Shown here in pieces: positions 18,419-27,700 of a stretch of 64,000 bases of DNA; position 1 is the first letter of the stretch; each line of letters begins with the position of its first letter. The stretch is from Gimesia alba. Its GTDB lineage: Bacteria > Planctomycetota > Planctomycetia > Planctomycetales > Planctomycetaceae. Under the pieces are notes generated by a model. It was not told the DNA's origin, searched no databases, and worked only from the letters and a program-made list of their open reading frames with translations. The translations under genes were made by a program, and so were the position numbers. The stretch covers positions 5,187,546 to 5,251,545 of the forward strand of contig NZ_CP036269.1 of the NCBI RefSeq assembly GCF_007744675.1, given 5' to 3'.

Positions 18419-19210
18419 TTAGATCATAAAGTCAGTTTCGCGTCCCAGAATCCGATCGACCAGATCCTGAGATAAGTCGATGGCAGGCGCCTGTTTTCCG
18501 GAAACATCGGTCGGGTTAATCCCACAATACTGTGACCAGGGGCCCAGATGCCGCCAACGCCCGGCGCGATTCGGTTCGCTTTCCATTACTGGCGTCGTGC
18601 ATCGATTGCAGCCGATGGTGGGATAGCCTTGCTTGTGCAGTGGATTTGTGATGACCTGATTTTCTTTGAGATAGTCTTGAAATTCTTCCTTGGACAAGCT
18701 CGCCAGGATATTTACACGCAGACAATTCATCGCAGGATCGATCGCCAGTATCGGCACATTGGCGCGTTGCCCCCCATCGGCACGGCGTAGACTGCCAATC
18801 AACGCATCGTACTGATCGGCAACCTGAAGCAGTGGTTGTGTCTTTCGCAAATCACAGCATTGCTCCTGCCCTTCAACCGAAAGGTACAAGACCCCCAGTT
18901 CGTCAATCTGTTCCTGCATGGTCTTAGCTGGTTCCAGAGTGACGATATTTAAACCGTACTCCTTGATCAACCGATCCCGGGTGTCCAGAGTTTCCTGAAA
19001 TAAAACGCCGGTATCTACAAACAGAATCGGAAGATCTGCTTTGATCTGACTGAGCATATGGGCGACAACACACCCTGCTCGCTGCATTGACGACAATGCT
19101 GCCAACCTGGTACCGAACATTTCCTGAGCCCAGTGGATCAGCTCAAGAGGGGTTCGTTCTTCAAATGCTTCGTTAAGATCTGCTAAATCGGCTTGTGTCA
19201 GACGTGCCAT
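18419..19210 (-). CDS. cysH: Phosphoadenylyl/adenylyl-sulfate reductase, Fe-S type
   Basis: A 263-residue reductase of the PAPS/APS reductase family, which makes sulfite from activated sulfate. The PP-loop-like fold includes [14 protein letters not shown] and [12 protein letters not shown]. Two cysteine pairs, CC near residue 120 (EQCCDLRK) and CNRC near residue 205, are the ligands of the [4Fe-4S] cluster typical of APS-preferring enzymes. The C-terminal catalytic cysteine appears as QYCGIN instead of the usual ECGIH. Substrate preference for APS is inferred from the cluster cysteines. It supplies the sulfite used by CysI (500-2221) although the genes are not linked. AGGAA before the ATG is a good ribosome site. 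Confidence 0.88.
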   Translation of the reverse strand: MARLTQADLADLNEAFEERTPLELIHWAQEMFGTRLAALSSMQRAGCVVAHMLSQIKADLPILFVDTGVLFQETLDTRDRLIKEYGLNIVTLEPAKTMQEQIDELGVLYLSVEGQEQCCDLRKTQPLLQVADQYDALIGSLRRADGGQRANVPILAIDPAMNCLRVNILASLSKEEFQDYLKENQVITNPLHKQGYPTIGCNRCTTPVMESEPNRAGRWRHLGPWSQYCGINPTDVSGKQAPAIDLSQDLVDRILGRETDFMI

Positions 19211-19437
19211 TCAAGTATTCCTGCGGCGATTTGCTCCCTTCCATAGCGGGAAGAGAAATTCGCTGAATTTGAAACATATTCCTGCAAATGTAGTGCGAAA
19301 TCTACTTTGACCACATTATTTTCAGGAATTGTAGCGAACCGTCAGGAATACCTCAATGCGCGCATGAACGTGTTCTCGCCCATTCAGAGTGAAATAGATC
19401 ACGATCCACCCCAAACCGATTCAGGACAGTTAGAAAA

Positions 19438-20253
19438 TCAGGCCAGTAGCCGTTCCATCTTGGGAAAACGAGCCCCTTCCAGCTGAAAGAATTCCTCTTT
19501 GTTCAGATCGGCAATGCTGTCGACCACCAGATCCGGCTGATAGGCATAATAATCCAAGTCGCCCAATGCAGTCCCTCCCGAGAGAACAAGCACAGAACGA
19601 TAGCCCATTTCCACGCCTCCCAAGATATCCGTTTCCATAGTGTCGCCAATCATCGTGGTCTGGGCTGAAGAAATCCCCAGTTCCTGGCGGGCACTTCGCA
19701 TCATGACAGGGCTTGGCTTTCCGACACTAAAGGCTTTTTTCTTGGTCGCTGCCTCCAACATCGCCACAATCGCCCCACACCCCGGCCTGAGACCATTTTG
19801 TGTGGGACAGTTCGGGTCCATATTTGTGGCAATGAGTTTCGCCCCATTTTCAATCATACGTACCGCCGCTTCGATCATCTCAAAATTCATCGATCGGCCT
19901 TCACCTACGACCACATAATCGGGGTCATGATCAACGATCGAATATCCGTTTCGATGCAGCGCGTGCAACAAGCCGCCTTCTCCGATGACATAGGCAGTCC
20001 CGTTAGGCTTACTCTGCGCGAGGAAGCGAGCGGTCGCCATAGCACACGTAAAGATATGTTCTTCCCCGACCGTTATCCCCATGCGGGACAATTTTGTGAC
20101 GACATCACGGCGGGTTCTCTGGCTGTTATTCGTCAAAAAGATAAAAGGCAGATCTCGCTTTTTGAGTTCGTTGATAAAATCGACTGCCCCTTCAATCAGG
20201 TCAGTCCCTCTGTAAATGACACCATCCATGTCAATCAAGTATCCTGGTAACAT
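19438..20253 (-). CDS. HAD superfamily IIA phosphatase, NagD-like
   Basis: A 271-residue HAD hydrolase. Motif I is LIDMDGVIYRG (nucleophile D8, acid D10), motif II is FLTNNSQRT, motif III the lysine in SVGKPSPVMM, and motif IV MIGDTMETDILGG. The cap of type C2A between motifs II and III is as in NagD, AraL and phosphoglycolate phosphatases. These enzymes dephosphorylate sugar phosphates or nucleotides; the true substrate cannot be read. The ATG is preceded by AAGGACC. The gene stands alone, with about 230 bases to cysH. Confidence 0.85.
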   Translation of the reverse strand: MLPGYLIDMDGVIYRGTDLIEGAVDFINELKKRDLPFIFLTNNSQRTRRDVVTKLSRMGITVGEEHIFTCAMATARFLAQSKPNGTAYVIGEGGLLHALHRNGYSIVDHDPDYVVVGEGRSMNFEMIEAAVRMIENGAKLIATNMDPNCPTQNGLRPGCGAIVAMLEAATKKKAFSVGKPSPVMMRSARQELGISSAQTTMIGDTMETDILGGVEMGYRSVLVLSGGTALGDLDYYAYQPDLVVDSIADLNKEEFFQLEGARFPKMERLLA

Positions 20254-20745
20254 CGCTTTCGGTCCTTGAATTAATAAACTTTGAGTCGAAACTCAGGTAG
20301 GATATCTTCAGATGCTGGAGCGCGCTCACTGAAAAAATCAGTGTTTGAATCGGGTCATGGAAGACTGTCTGTTAACTACAGCCCAAGGTGTTGTCTAAAT
20401 TTAAACTCCAAATTGACCATTAGAACAATTCATTTTCATTAGCATCTGCTGAAGCGTTTTAGCGCATTTAAAACAAAACATGCTAAAAGGACTTCGCAAT
20501 TGCCGTGCCGGACTCAATGCACAGAAGAAATCAGACAAGTCCCACCATAATCGTAACTCCTTTGCTCAATGCACGTTTCTGTGTTTGTTCGAGATAAGGA
20601 TTGATCTGAAAACCATATAATCTTTATCAAGACCTCACATAGACTGATTGCATTAGACTTAGCATTTAAGCGGAGCTGCACAGGAAATAGACAGGAATTG
20701 AAACGAGAACAAATAGATTAGACAGGCTCATTTCTGGAGCGCACT
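20254..20745. other. Intergenic region between hsp20 terminator and HAD gene
   Basis: About 490 AT-rich bases with no supportable gene on either strand. It must contain the leftward promoter of the HAD phosphatase gene. A small palindrome GCG-tttta-GCGC near 20456-20468 is seen but is not compelling. Confidence 0.35.
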
Positions 20746-20786
20746 ACAAAAAAACCCCGGCTGTCTAAGTAATAGACAACCGGGGC
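20746..20786 (-). terminator. Rho-independent terminator of hsp20
   Basis: CCCCGG-C-TGTCTA pairs with TAGACA-A-CCGGGG with a single mismatch and a short loop. On the minus strand it is followed by a run of T (plus-strand A-run at 20746-20754). It lies about 45 bases after the hsp20 stop. Confidence 0.88.
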
Positions 20787-20828
20787 CGCAACCAACAATT
20801 TTTCAAAATGGGAGAGTCATCACAACTC

Positions 20829-21272
20829 TTACTCTGGCTTAGTTACATCCTGAATTTCAATTCGCTTGGGTTGCATTTCCAGCTTCTTCTCCAGGACAAC
20901 CGTCAACACACCTGCCTCCAGCGTCGCAGTCACCGACCCCGGATCAACCCATTCAGGCAATTGGACAACACGTTTAAACTTGCCATAACGGCGTTCATTA
21001 TGCAGGTATTCACGGTCTTCGACTGACACTCTCTCTCCGGTCAGAATAAGATGACCATCCTGAATATCGAGTGAAAGCTCATCCTTTTTCATTCCCGGCA
21101 CATCCAGTGCAATATGGTACTTACTATCCTCTTCCCAGACAGAGAGAGGAGAATAAGCGCCCTCCACATTTGGAAAAGATTTTCCGAACAATTGACCGAA
21201 CGCATCATCTAAATCAGAACGAAGGTTTGCAGAAAAAGGGAATCCTAATTTGTGAGTACGTGTGTTTAACAT
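20829..21272 (-). CDS. Small heat-shock protein, Hsp20/alpha-crystallin family
   Basis: A 147-residue ATP-independent chaperone that holds unfolding proteins. The alpha-crystallin domain runs from about residue 45 (SVWEEDSKYHIALDVPGMKK) through RRYGKFKRVVQLPEWVD to the closing GVLTVVLEKK. The family IxI tail motif appears as RIEIQDV. AAGGAG eight bases before the ATG is a strong ribosome site. A terminator follows. I found no clear CIRCE or HspR box; two near-identical palindromes lie 220-270 bases upstream and might be operators. Confidence 0.92.
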   Translation of the reverse strand: MLNTRTHKLGFPFSANLRSDLDDAFGQLFGKSFPNVEGAYSPLSVWEEDSKYHIALDVPGMKKDELSLDIQDGHLILTGERVSVEDREYLHNERRYGKFKRVVQLPEWVDPGSVTATLEAGVLTVVLEKKLEMQPKRIEIQDVTKPE

Positions 21273-21557
21273 GATATTTTCTCCTTAATAAATAAGAGAC
21301 AACATTATTTGATTTCGAGACCTCAAGCTTTATTTCCGACTCAACTCTAAGCAATTCATGTCATAGCACACAGCATGCCATATTGACCTTCCCCCGAAAC
21401 GCTTAACCCCTAAAGCATTTATTTAAAACAACTTGCAAATCGGATTTTTCGAAAACAACAATTTTGACTCACCTCGCAAAACAGAAGGCAGTGCCATTAT
21501 GACACTATCAACCAACCCCGAGAGAATGCCATTATGGCACCGCCTGTAATCCATACG
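21273..21557. other. Region between glnA terminator and hsp20, with paired palindromes
   Basis: No gene is supported; a minus-strand frame here extends from the end of glnA in another frame and is not credible. The region holds the leftward hsp20 promoter and the two palindromes listed at 21491-21540. Confidence 0.4.
21491..21540. repeat. Two near-identical 15-bp palindromes (possible operator pair)
   Basis: GTGCCATTATGACAC (21491-21505) and ATGCCATTATGGCAC (21526-21540) share the core TGCCATTATGRCA. Each is close to a perfect palindrome, and they are 35 bases apart, about three and a third helical turns. Spaced palindromic copies upstream of a stress gene suggest a dimeric regulator, but the owner gene and the regulator are unknown. 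Confidence 0.45.
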
Positions 21558-21597
21558 TAAAAAAACTCGCAGTAAACCAATTGATTTACTGCGAGTT
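21558..21597 (-). terminator. Rho-independent terminator of glnA
   Basis: AACTCGCAGTAAA (21564-21576) pairs perfectly with TTTACTGCGAGTT (21585-21597). On the minus strand the hairpin runs into a T-tract (plus-strand A-run at 21559-21565). It lies 40 bases past the glnA stop. Confidence 0.88.
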
Positions 21598-21636
21598 AAT
21601 ATCGAGTCCCCAGAGGGAGTTCTCAACCTGCAACGC

Positions 21637-23049
21637 TTACGCGTTATAGTAGAGATCAAACTCATAAGGATGAGGGCGTAAGCGGATTGGATCCAACTCT
21701 TCAGTCCGCTTGTGCTTAATGAAGGAATCAATCAAATCTTGACTGAAGACATCGCCGGCCGTCAGGAAGGCACTATCCTCTTCCAGAGCGATCAAGGCTT
21801 CATCCAATGATTTGGGAGCAACATTGGTTTCGGCCAACTCTTCCGGTGTCATGTCATAAATGTCACGGTCCAAAGGCTCACCGGGATCAATCTTGTTCTG
21901 AACACCGTCAATCATGGCCATCATCAGAGCGGTAAAGCTAAGATAACCATTAGCGGTCGGATCGGGACAACGGAATTCAACCCGCTTCGCTTTGGGGCTG
22001 CCGGAATACATTGGAATTCGGCAAGAAGCAGATCGGTTACGCTGACTCATTGCCAAAGTCACAGGAGCTTCAAAACCTGGTACCAGACGGTGGAAGCTGT
22101 TGGCAGTTGGGTTCGACAGTGCAATCAAAGCACGGCCGTGTTTGAGGATACCGCCAATGGCATGTAGAGCGAGTTCGCTCATACCTGCATAACCATCACC
22201 GTACATCAATGTATCTCCATCTTTCCAGAGAGAGATGTGAGTATGCATTCCGGAACCATTATCTTCAAAGACAGGTTTCGGCATGAATGTCACAGTTTTA
22301 CCATTACGTTTGGCAACGTTTTTGATGATGTACTTGTACCACATAAACTGGTCAGACATCTGCATCAGAGGTGCGAATTCCATATCGATTTCACACTGAC
22401 CGGCAGTCGCCACTTCGTGGTGATGTGCTTCAACCACAATACCGACTTTTTGCAGTTCTTCAACCATTTCTGCACGCAGGTCGCCATAGGTGTCACTTGG
22501 TGATACGGGGAAATATCCCCCTTTGTATCCCACTTTATGCCCCAGGTTCCCTTCTTCAGACCGACCTGTATTCCAAGCCGCTTCTGATGAGTCGATTTCA
22601 TACATCGCCCCTCTCTGATTAGAGAGGTATCGTACGTCATCAAAGATAAAGAATTCTGGTTCCGGACCGATAAAACAGGAGTCGGCGATACCGGTCTGTT
22701 TCAGGTAAGCCAGACCTTTTTTAGCAACACCACGTGGGTCCTTATTATAATCTTCTTTGGTAATCGGATCGACGATGTCAGCCAGAACACTGACAGTCGG
22801 CTGTTTGAAGAAGGGATCCAGTTTAACCGTCTCTGGATCCGGCACAGCCAACATGTCTGAGCTGTCAATCGGCTGCCAGCCACGAATAGAAGATCCGTCA
22901 AAACCGACGCCATCTTCAAAAGTACCTTCGTCCCAGGTACTGATAGGGTACGAACAATGCTGCCAGGTACCAAAGATGTCGGTAAATTTTAAGTCGACCA
23001 TCTTTGCGCCATTTTTTTCTGCAAAAGCAAAAAAATCTTTGGGAGTCAT
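21637..23049 (-). CDS. glnA: Glutamine synthetase type I
   Basis: A 470-residue GSI enzyme making glutamine from glutamate, ammonia and ATP as a dodecamer in the cytoplasm. Signatures seen: [12 protein letters not shown] near residues 48-59, [18 protein letters not shown], and [18 protein letters not shown] near residue 400 retains the tyrosine that is adenylylated in GSI-beta enzymes, so control by adenylylation is possible. Length is normal for this subtype. GAGGAG eight bases before the ATG is a strong ribosome site. It has its own terminator and a long upstream region of about 660 bases, suggesting elaborate nitrogen control that I cannot resolve. Confidence 0.95.
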   Translation of the reverse strand: MTPKDFFAFAEKNGAKMVDLKFTDIFGTWQHCSYPISTWDEGTFEDGVGFDGSSIRGWQPIDSSDMLAVPDPETVKLDPFFKQPTVSVLADIVDPITKEDYNKDPRGVAKKGLAYLKQTGIADSCFIGPEPEFFIFDDVRYLSNQRGAMYEIDSSEAAWNTGRSEEGNLGHKVGYKGGYFPVSPSDTYGDLRAEMVEELQKVGIVVEAHHHEVATAGQCEIDMEFAPLMQMSDQFMWYKYIIKNVAKRNGKTVTFMPKPVFEDNGSGMHTHISLWKDGDTLMYGDGYAGMSELALHAIGGILKHGRALIALSNPTANSFHRLVPGFEAPVTLAMSQRNRSASCRIPMYSGSPKAKRVEFRCPDPTANGYLSFTALMMAMIDGVQNKIDPGEPLDRDIYDMTPEELAETNVAPKSLDEALIALEEDSAFLTAGDVFSQDLIDSFIKHKRTEELDPIRLRPHPYEFDLYYNA

Positions 23050-23714
23050 CGCAATTTGCTCCTCTATAATGTCTGAGTGAAACAGCAGGTGAAGAGGCCC
23101 GTCATACCCTGTCCTGCGAAGAACCGATCATATTCACAATAAGTTTAAGCAAAGCTGGAAGCGGAAAAATCTAGCTTCATCCTGCCTCTGAAAAGTAATC
23201 CATCAACAAAACGAAAGTCGCTTTCAGAACACTCGTCACTTTACTTATTTTCGTATGAGCCACTTCGGCCCCTTTCACCGACAAAGTGATTTCAGGAACG
23301 AAACTCACACTTCCCTGGTTACTTAATTTCCTCATGATTTTAAGTAGATCGGTTGGAAACAACAGCGATTGCAGGAGATCGCAACCATACCGAAACCCAT
23401 AGGCACAAGATGCAACCACGCACGATGATGACGGAATCCTCAGCAGGCACATCTTGTTTGACAGTCTACTACCGTAACGAATCAACCCATAGAAATCTAC
23501 TGTCAGGCTCCTGTCTCATAATAAATCCTTGCTGGATCTGAGATTTCCTAAGTCCTGACAATCAAATAGGCTTTAAGACTCTTAACGATTAGAGAAGCCT
23601 GTTAAGCAGGTCGCCCTGAAATAACTGAGCACAAGAGATAACTAATCGTTCTTATGTAAAGCAACCTTTCCCGCATGACTCACGATCTATAGCGAAAAAC
23701 GGCTCTCTGGCCGC
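23050..23714. other. Long intergenic region upstream of glnA
   Basis: About 665 bases with no convincing gene; a 102-codon minus-strand frame at 23177-23485 resembles no family. It should hold the leftward glnA promoter. A 9-bp inverted repeat at 23584-23650 is listed separately. A weak GC hairpin with a T-run just after the pdxJ stop (about 23694-23714) may terminate pdxJ. Confidence 0.4.
23584..23650. repeat. Inverted repeat enclosing an inner hairpin, possible structured RNA or operator
   Basis: AACGATTAG (23584-23592) is the exact reverse complement of CTAATCGTT (23642-23650). The 49-base interior contains a second small hairpin, CCTG-ttaag-CAGG. It lies 65 bases past the pdxJ stop and about 540 bases before the glnA start. 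There is no T-run, so it does not look like a terminator. The role is unknown. Confidence 0.4.
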
Positions 23715-24431
23715 TTAGGTTGAGACCAATGCTTTCATCTCACGTACCGCCTGCTCCATTCCCACCAGGACAGCACGGGAAATGATACTGTGCCCGATAT
23801 TTAATTCACAAACATTGGGGATCGCAGCAATCTTTGTGACATTCCGGTACGTTAAACCATGCCCCATATGCAGTTTCAGGCCTTGTTCAACTGTAAACTC
23901 AGATGCCTTGAGGAGTGTTTCATATTCCTGTTGCTGTTCTTCAGCAGAGGACGCGTCTGCATAACGGCCTGTATGCAGTTCGACGGCCTGCACACCCAGT
24001 TTTTTTGAGGCCGCAATCTGATCCAGATCCGGATCAATAAATAGACTGGCTTCAATACCCACCTCTTGCAGCTGATGTACACAGGTTTTGACACGTTCCA
24101 GGTTTGAGATCACATCCAATCCCCCCTCCGTGGTCAATTCCTCTCTTTTTTCGGGTACCAGCGAAACCTGATCGGGCCGCACTTCCAAGGCAATCGCGGT
24201 CATCTCTTCTTCGGCTGCCATTTCCAGATTCAGTTTGACTTGAACTGTCTTCTTCATGGTATAGAGATCGTGATCCTGAATATGACGGCGATCTTCTCTC
24301 AAGTGCAAAGTGATGCCATCTGCGCCGCCTAATTCCGCTAGAACCGCGGCCCACACTGGATCCGGCTCATAAGTTAAACGGGCCTGTCGAACGGTGGCTA
24401 CATGATCAATATTGACGCCCAGACCTGGCAT
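23715..24431 (-). CDS. pdxJ: Pyridoxine 5'-phosphate synthase
   Basis: A 238-residue TIM-barrel enzyme that condenses 1-deoxyxylulose 5-phosphate with 3-amino-1-hydroxyacetone 1-phosphate, the last ring-forming step of vitamin B6 synthesis. The N-terminal [15 protein letters not shown] and [16 protein letters not shown] are family signatures, as are ELHTGRYAD and the C-terminal [12 protein letters not shown]. Length is standard. It stands alone and is divergent from the giant secreted protein gene. Confidence 0.95.
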   Translation of the reverse strand: MPGLGVNIDHVATVRQARLTYEPDPVWAAVLAELGGADGITLHLREDRRHIQDHDLYTMKKTVQVKLNLEMAAEEEMTAIALEVRPDQVSLVPEKREELTTEGGLDVISNLERVKTCVHQLQEVGIEASLFIDPDLDQIAASKKLGVQAVELHTGRYADASSAEEQQQEYETLLKASEFTVEQGLKLHMGHGLTYRNVTKIAAIPNVCELNIGHSIISRAVLVGMEQAVREMKALVST

Positions 24432-24743
24432 GGCAGATTTTCTTTCTAAAACGGAAACAGGTTCGAGAATTCTAACCAGAAAAACAAAAGTGAGACGAAG
24501 TCCCTCTTTCCCGACACTCTAACTACAAAAAAGTTCTCAGAAATCTCATAAGGATAAAACGTATATTATTGGATTTTGAGAGAATATCCAGAACAAGAGT
24601 CTGCGAATCTCGGGCAATCATTCTTTTTCCAAACAAAAAGAAACTCTTTTTGTCGCATTTTTCCACTCGCTGACGAATCACTTACGGATCAAGCATCCAG
24701 TTCCCCGTTTCCAACTGATTCGCAACTTCAATTCAACAGTGAG

Positions 24744-27700
24744 ATGACCATGTTTTTCCATAAATCCAGCAAGTTCTACAAACGTTTTATCACCAGCATC
24801 TGCCAAAACCTGTTTCAGAAAACAAACCGTTCTGCACGCCGAAGTAGAAAAGCGGCAAGTTATGTTTACGCTCAAACAGAAATTCTGGAAGAGAGACAGT
24901 TATTGGCAGCCGACGATTTGACAGACCTGAGCGACGATTTTGAAAACGCCGACACACTTCCCAACTGGCAGAGAATCTATCAAACCGAAGGTTGGGGCGG
25001 CGATCAATTGGAAATTTGGGACATCAATAATACACAAGCAGGCAATATGGTCTTTGCCCCTCATACAACCGTATGGTTCGACAATTACCGTGGCCCTTTG
25101 GTTTACAAAGAAATCACAGGCGACTTTGTTGTCACTACTCAGGTACAAATCGGAGATCGTGACGAAATAGGTGACAGCGACCTGGACGATATACCAAACG
25201 GTTCGGAGTTCTCGCTGGCGGGGCTGATGATTCGGACTCCACGGAATATTGTAAACCCCGAACTCGACTGGAGTGAGGGATCACAAATGGATGACGGTAC
25301 CAATAATGGTGAGAATTATGTCTTCCTGTCTCTCGGCTGGGGAAATTCAGGAAATGAATTTCAGCTGGAAACGAAAACAACCCGCAACAGCGATTCCGAT
25401 CTCTTCCTGCAAGACATGGGTAATAACTCTGTGATGAATCTGCAGATTGCCCGCATAGGCGATACCGTTTATACGCTCTATCAAATTCCGGGTGAAGAGT
25501 GGGTCCTCAATAGCCGTGTCCCGCGACCGGATTTACCGGAAACGCTTCAGGTTGGCATGGTGGCCTATACCGACTGGGAAAAAGCCAATGACTATGACCC
25601 GTTCTACCAGAACAATAACGCCCTGCAACCAGGAGGCTTCGATCCGACGCCCTTTGTTCCTTTTCAACCAGACCTGGTCGCGGGATTCGAATTCATTCAA
25701 TTTGATCGTCCCGAAATTCCGGAATATTTACAGGATACGAACCTGGGAATCCATGCCACAAATTTGCAATTACTTTCCTTCTTAGGCGACAACGTGAATT
25801 CACCCATTCTTCCTAATCCAGACACCGATTTTCCAATGGAGATCGGAATGAATCTGGAAGGCATCGCGGACTGGAGCACGGCCTGGACTTTTACCGACAT
25901 GGCTCACACCATGCGATCCTGGGTAAGCGTCAGCTACAATGAAGCTACATTTTCACAAGACTGGGGCTCCACACTGTTCGATATCAATCTGGATGAAAAT
26001 GGCTGGCCTACCGAATCCCACTCAACTACCAACGAAGAGGGGCAAACCATCACGCAACAGCTGGTTGCACCAATCTTGACGGGGAACGTGAATCCCGCTG
26101 GTATCTATCGGGCGGAATGGGATGGCGAAGCAACAGTCTGGCTTCCAGGAATCATTGAACAGGGAATTACCCCTGAAGGACGCCACTACGCACTCCTCGA
26201 TCTGCCAGAAAACTATGATATCTTACTTACCGTGAGTGGTATTGATCCAACGAATTATTTCCGCGACTTCAACCTGTGGTTGCCAGACTACAATGACCAA
26301 AGTTTTGTCGGTCAGGACTGGCAGCCAGGTGACACTTTCTCTCCCTTCCATCCTTTGTTCCTGGAGCGTCTGGCTCCCTTTGAAACGTTGCGTTTTATGG
26401 ACTGGATGCATACGAATGGATCCGATATTGTCTCTTGGGATGATCGAGCAAAAGTCAACGACGCGACCTTTTTTGGCAGTGACGACACTACCGAGTTCCA
26501 TAACGGCATTGCCCCGGAATATATGATTGAGCTCTCTAATACACTGGATGCCAACCCCTGGTTCAACATGCCCCATATGGCGGACGATGACTTCGTACGT
26601 GAGTTTGCGGAAATGGTCCGTGATAACCTTGATCCGGAACTGACGGTTTATGTTGAATGGTCCAATGAAATCTGGAACTACGCTTATGGTTTTGAGACCA
26701 GCTACTGGATCGATGAGCAACTGAATCTACCCGAAAATGAGGGAATAAACTGGTTTGAATTTGCGGCCGGTCAAATACAGCAGGATTTTGAAATCTGGCA
26801 GGACGTTTTCGCCGGACAGGAAGATCGCCTCGTACGTGTAGTCGCAGGCCAGCAAGCAACACCATCGGTTCTGGAAAACCTGCTCGCGTATATGGATGGA
26901 AACTTCGATGCCATTTCAGTCACTGCATACGCGGGACTTGGCACTGAGCAACTAGAAAGTTTTGATGAATTTACCACAGCCGATGAAGTGATCGATACCA
27001 TACTGGAAGAATCAGTTCCGTGGAGTCTGGCCCGTCTGGTTGACCACCAGAATATTGCAGATCAATATTCCGCAATCCTGGGTCGGGAAATTGACCTGGT
27101 CACATACGAAGGTGGATCTCATCCCAGCGCTGCTAATTGGCCAGCTGAAACAGCCGTGCATGAAGCCTCACTCAGTCCTCGCATGTATGATGTTTATCAA
27201 GTGCTACTGAACGGTGCGGATCAAATTGGCGTTGATCTCTATAATCAGTATGTCTTTACTGGCAGCGGTGAGTCTGAAGACTGGGGTGACTGGGGGCTGT
27301 TACATAATATGGATCAGCCCTTGGAAGAGGCATATGAATATCAGTCGCTTGTTGATTTTATCGAAAACAATACCGCTGTTCCGGTTGTGAGTATTGAATC
27401 GCCCGCTTCCGGAGTCGAGGAACTCAGCACCTCAAATCTTGAATTCACATTCACTCGCAGTGAGGACAAGCTGGACCAACCTTTGACCGTAACTTACCAG
27501 ATTTCTGGAAGCGCCACGGCCGGTGATGATTACATCAGTTTGACAGGAGAGATTACCTTCCTTGCCAATGAAACGTCAGTTCCGCTTATTGTCAGTATTC
27601 TGGACGATCTGATTGATGAAGACAATGAATCGATCGAAATCCAGCTTCTGGACCAGGATCATTACGACTTGGGGGAAGTCAATCTGGCAACAGGTCTGAT

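Noticed and set aside
21273..21420. Search for CIRCE, HspR or sigma-32-type heat-shock control upstream of hsp20
   Set aside because: Only partial resemblances (CTTGAG near the start region) were found; none was good enough to call.
21423..21731. 102-codon minus-strand frame overlapping the end of glnA
   Set aside because: It runs across the glnA terminator and the palindromes in a different frame from glnA and has no family signature.
23177..23485. 102-codon minus-strand frame upstream of glnA
   Set aside because: No similarity to PII or any other nitrogen regulator, Ser/Leu-rich random-looking sequence, and no ribosome site.
26223..26720. 165-codon minus-strand frame inside the giant secreted protein gene
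   Set aside because: Antisense to the glycoside-hydrolase-like domain and without recognisable motifs.
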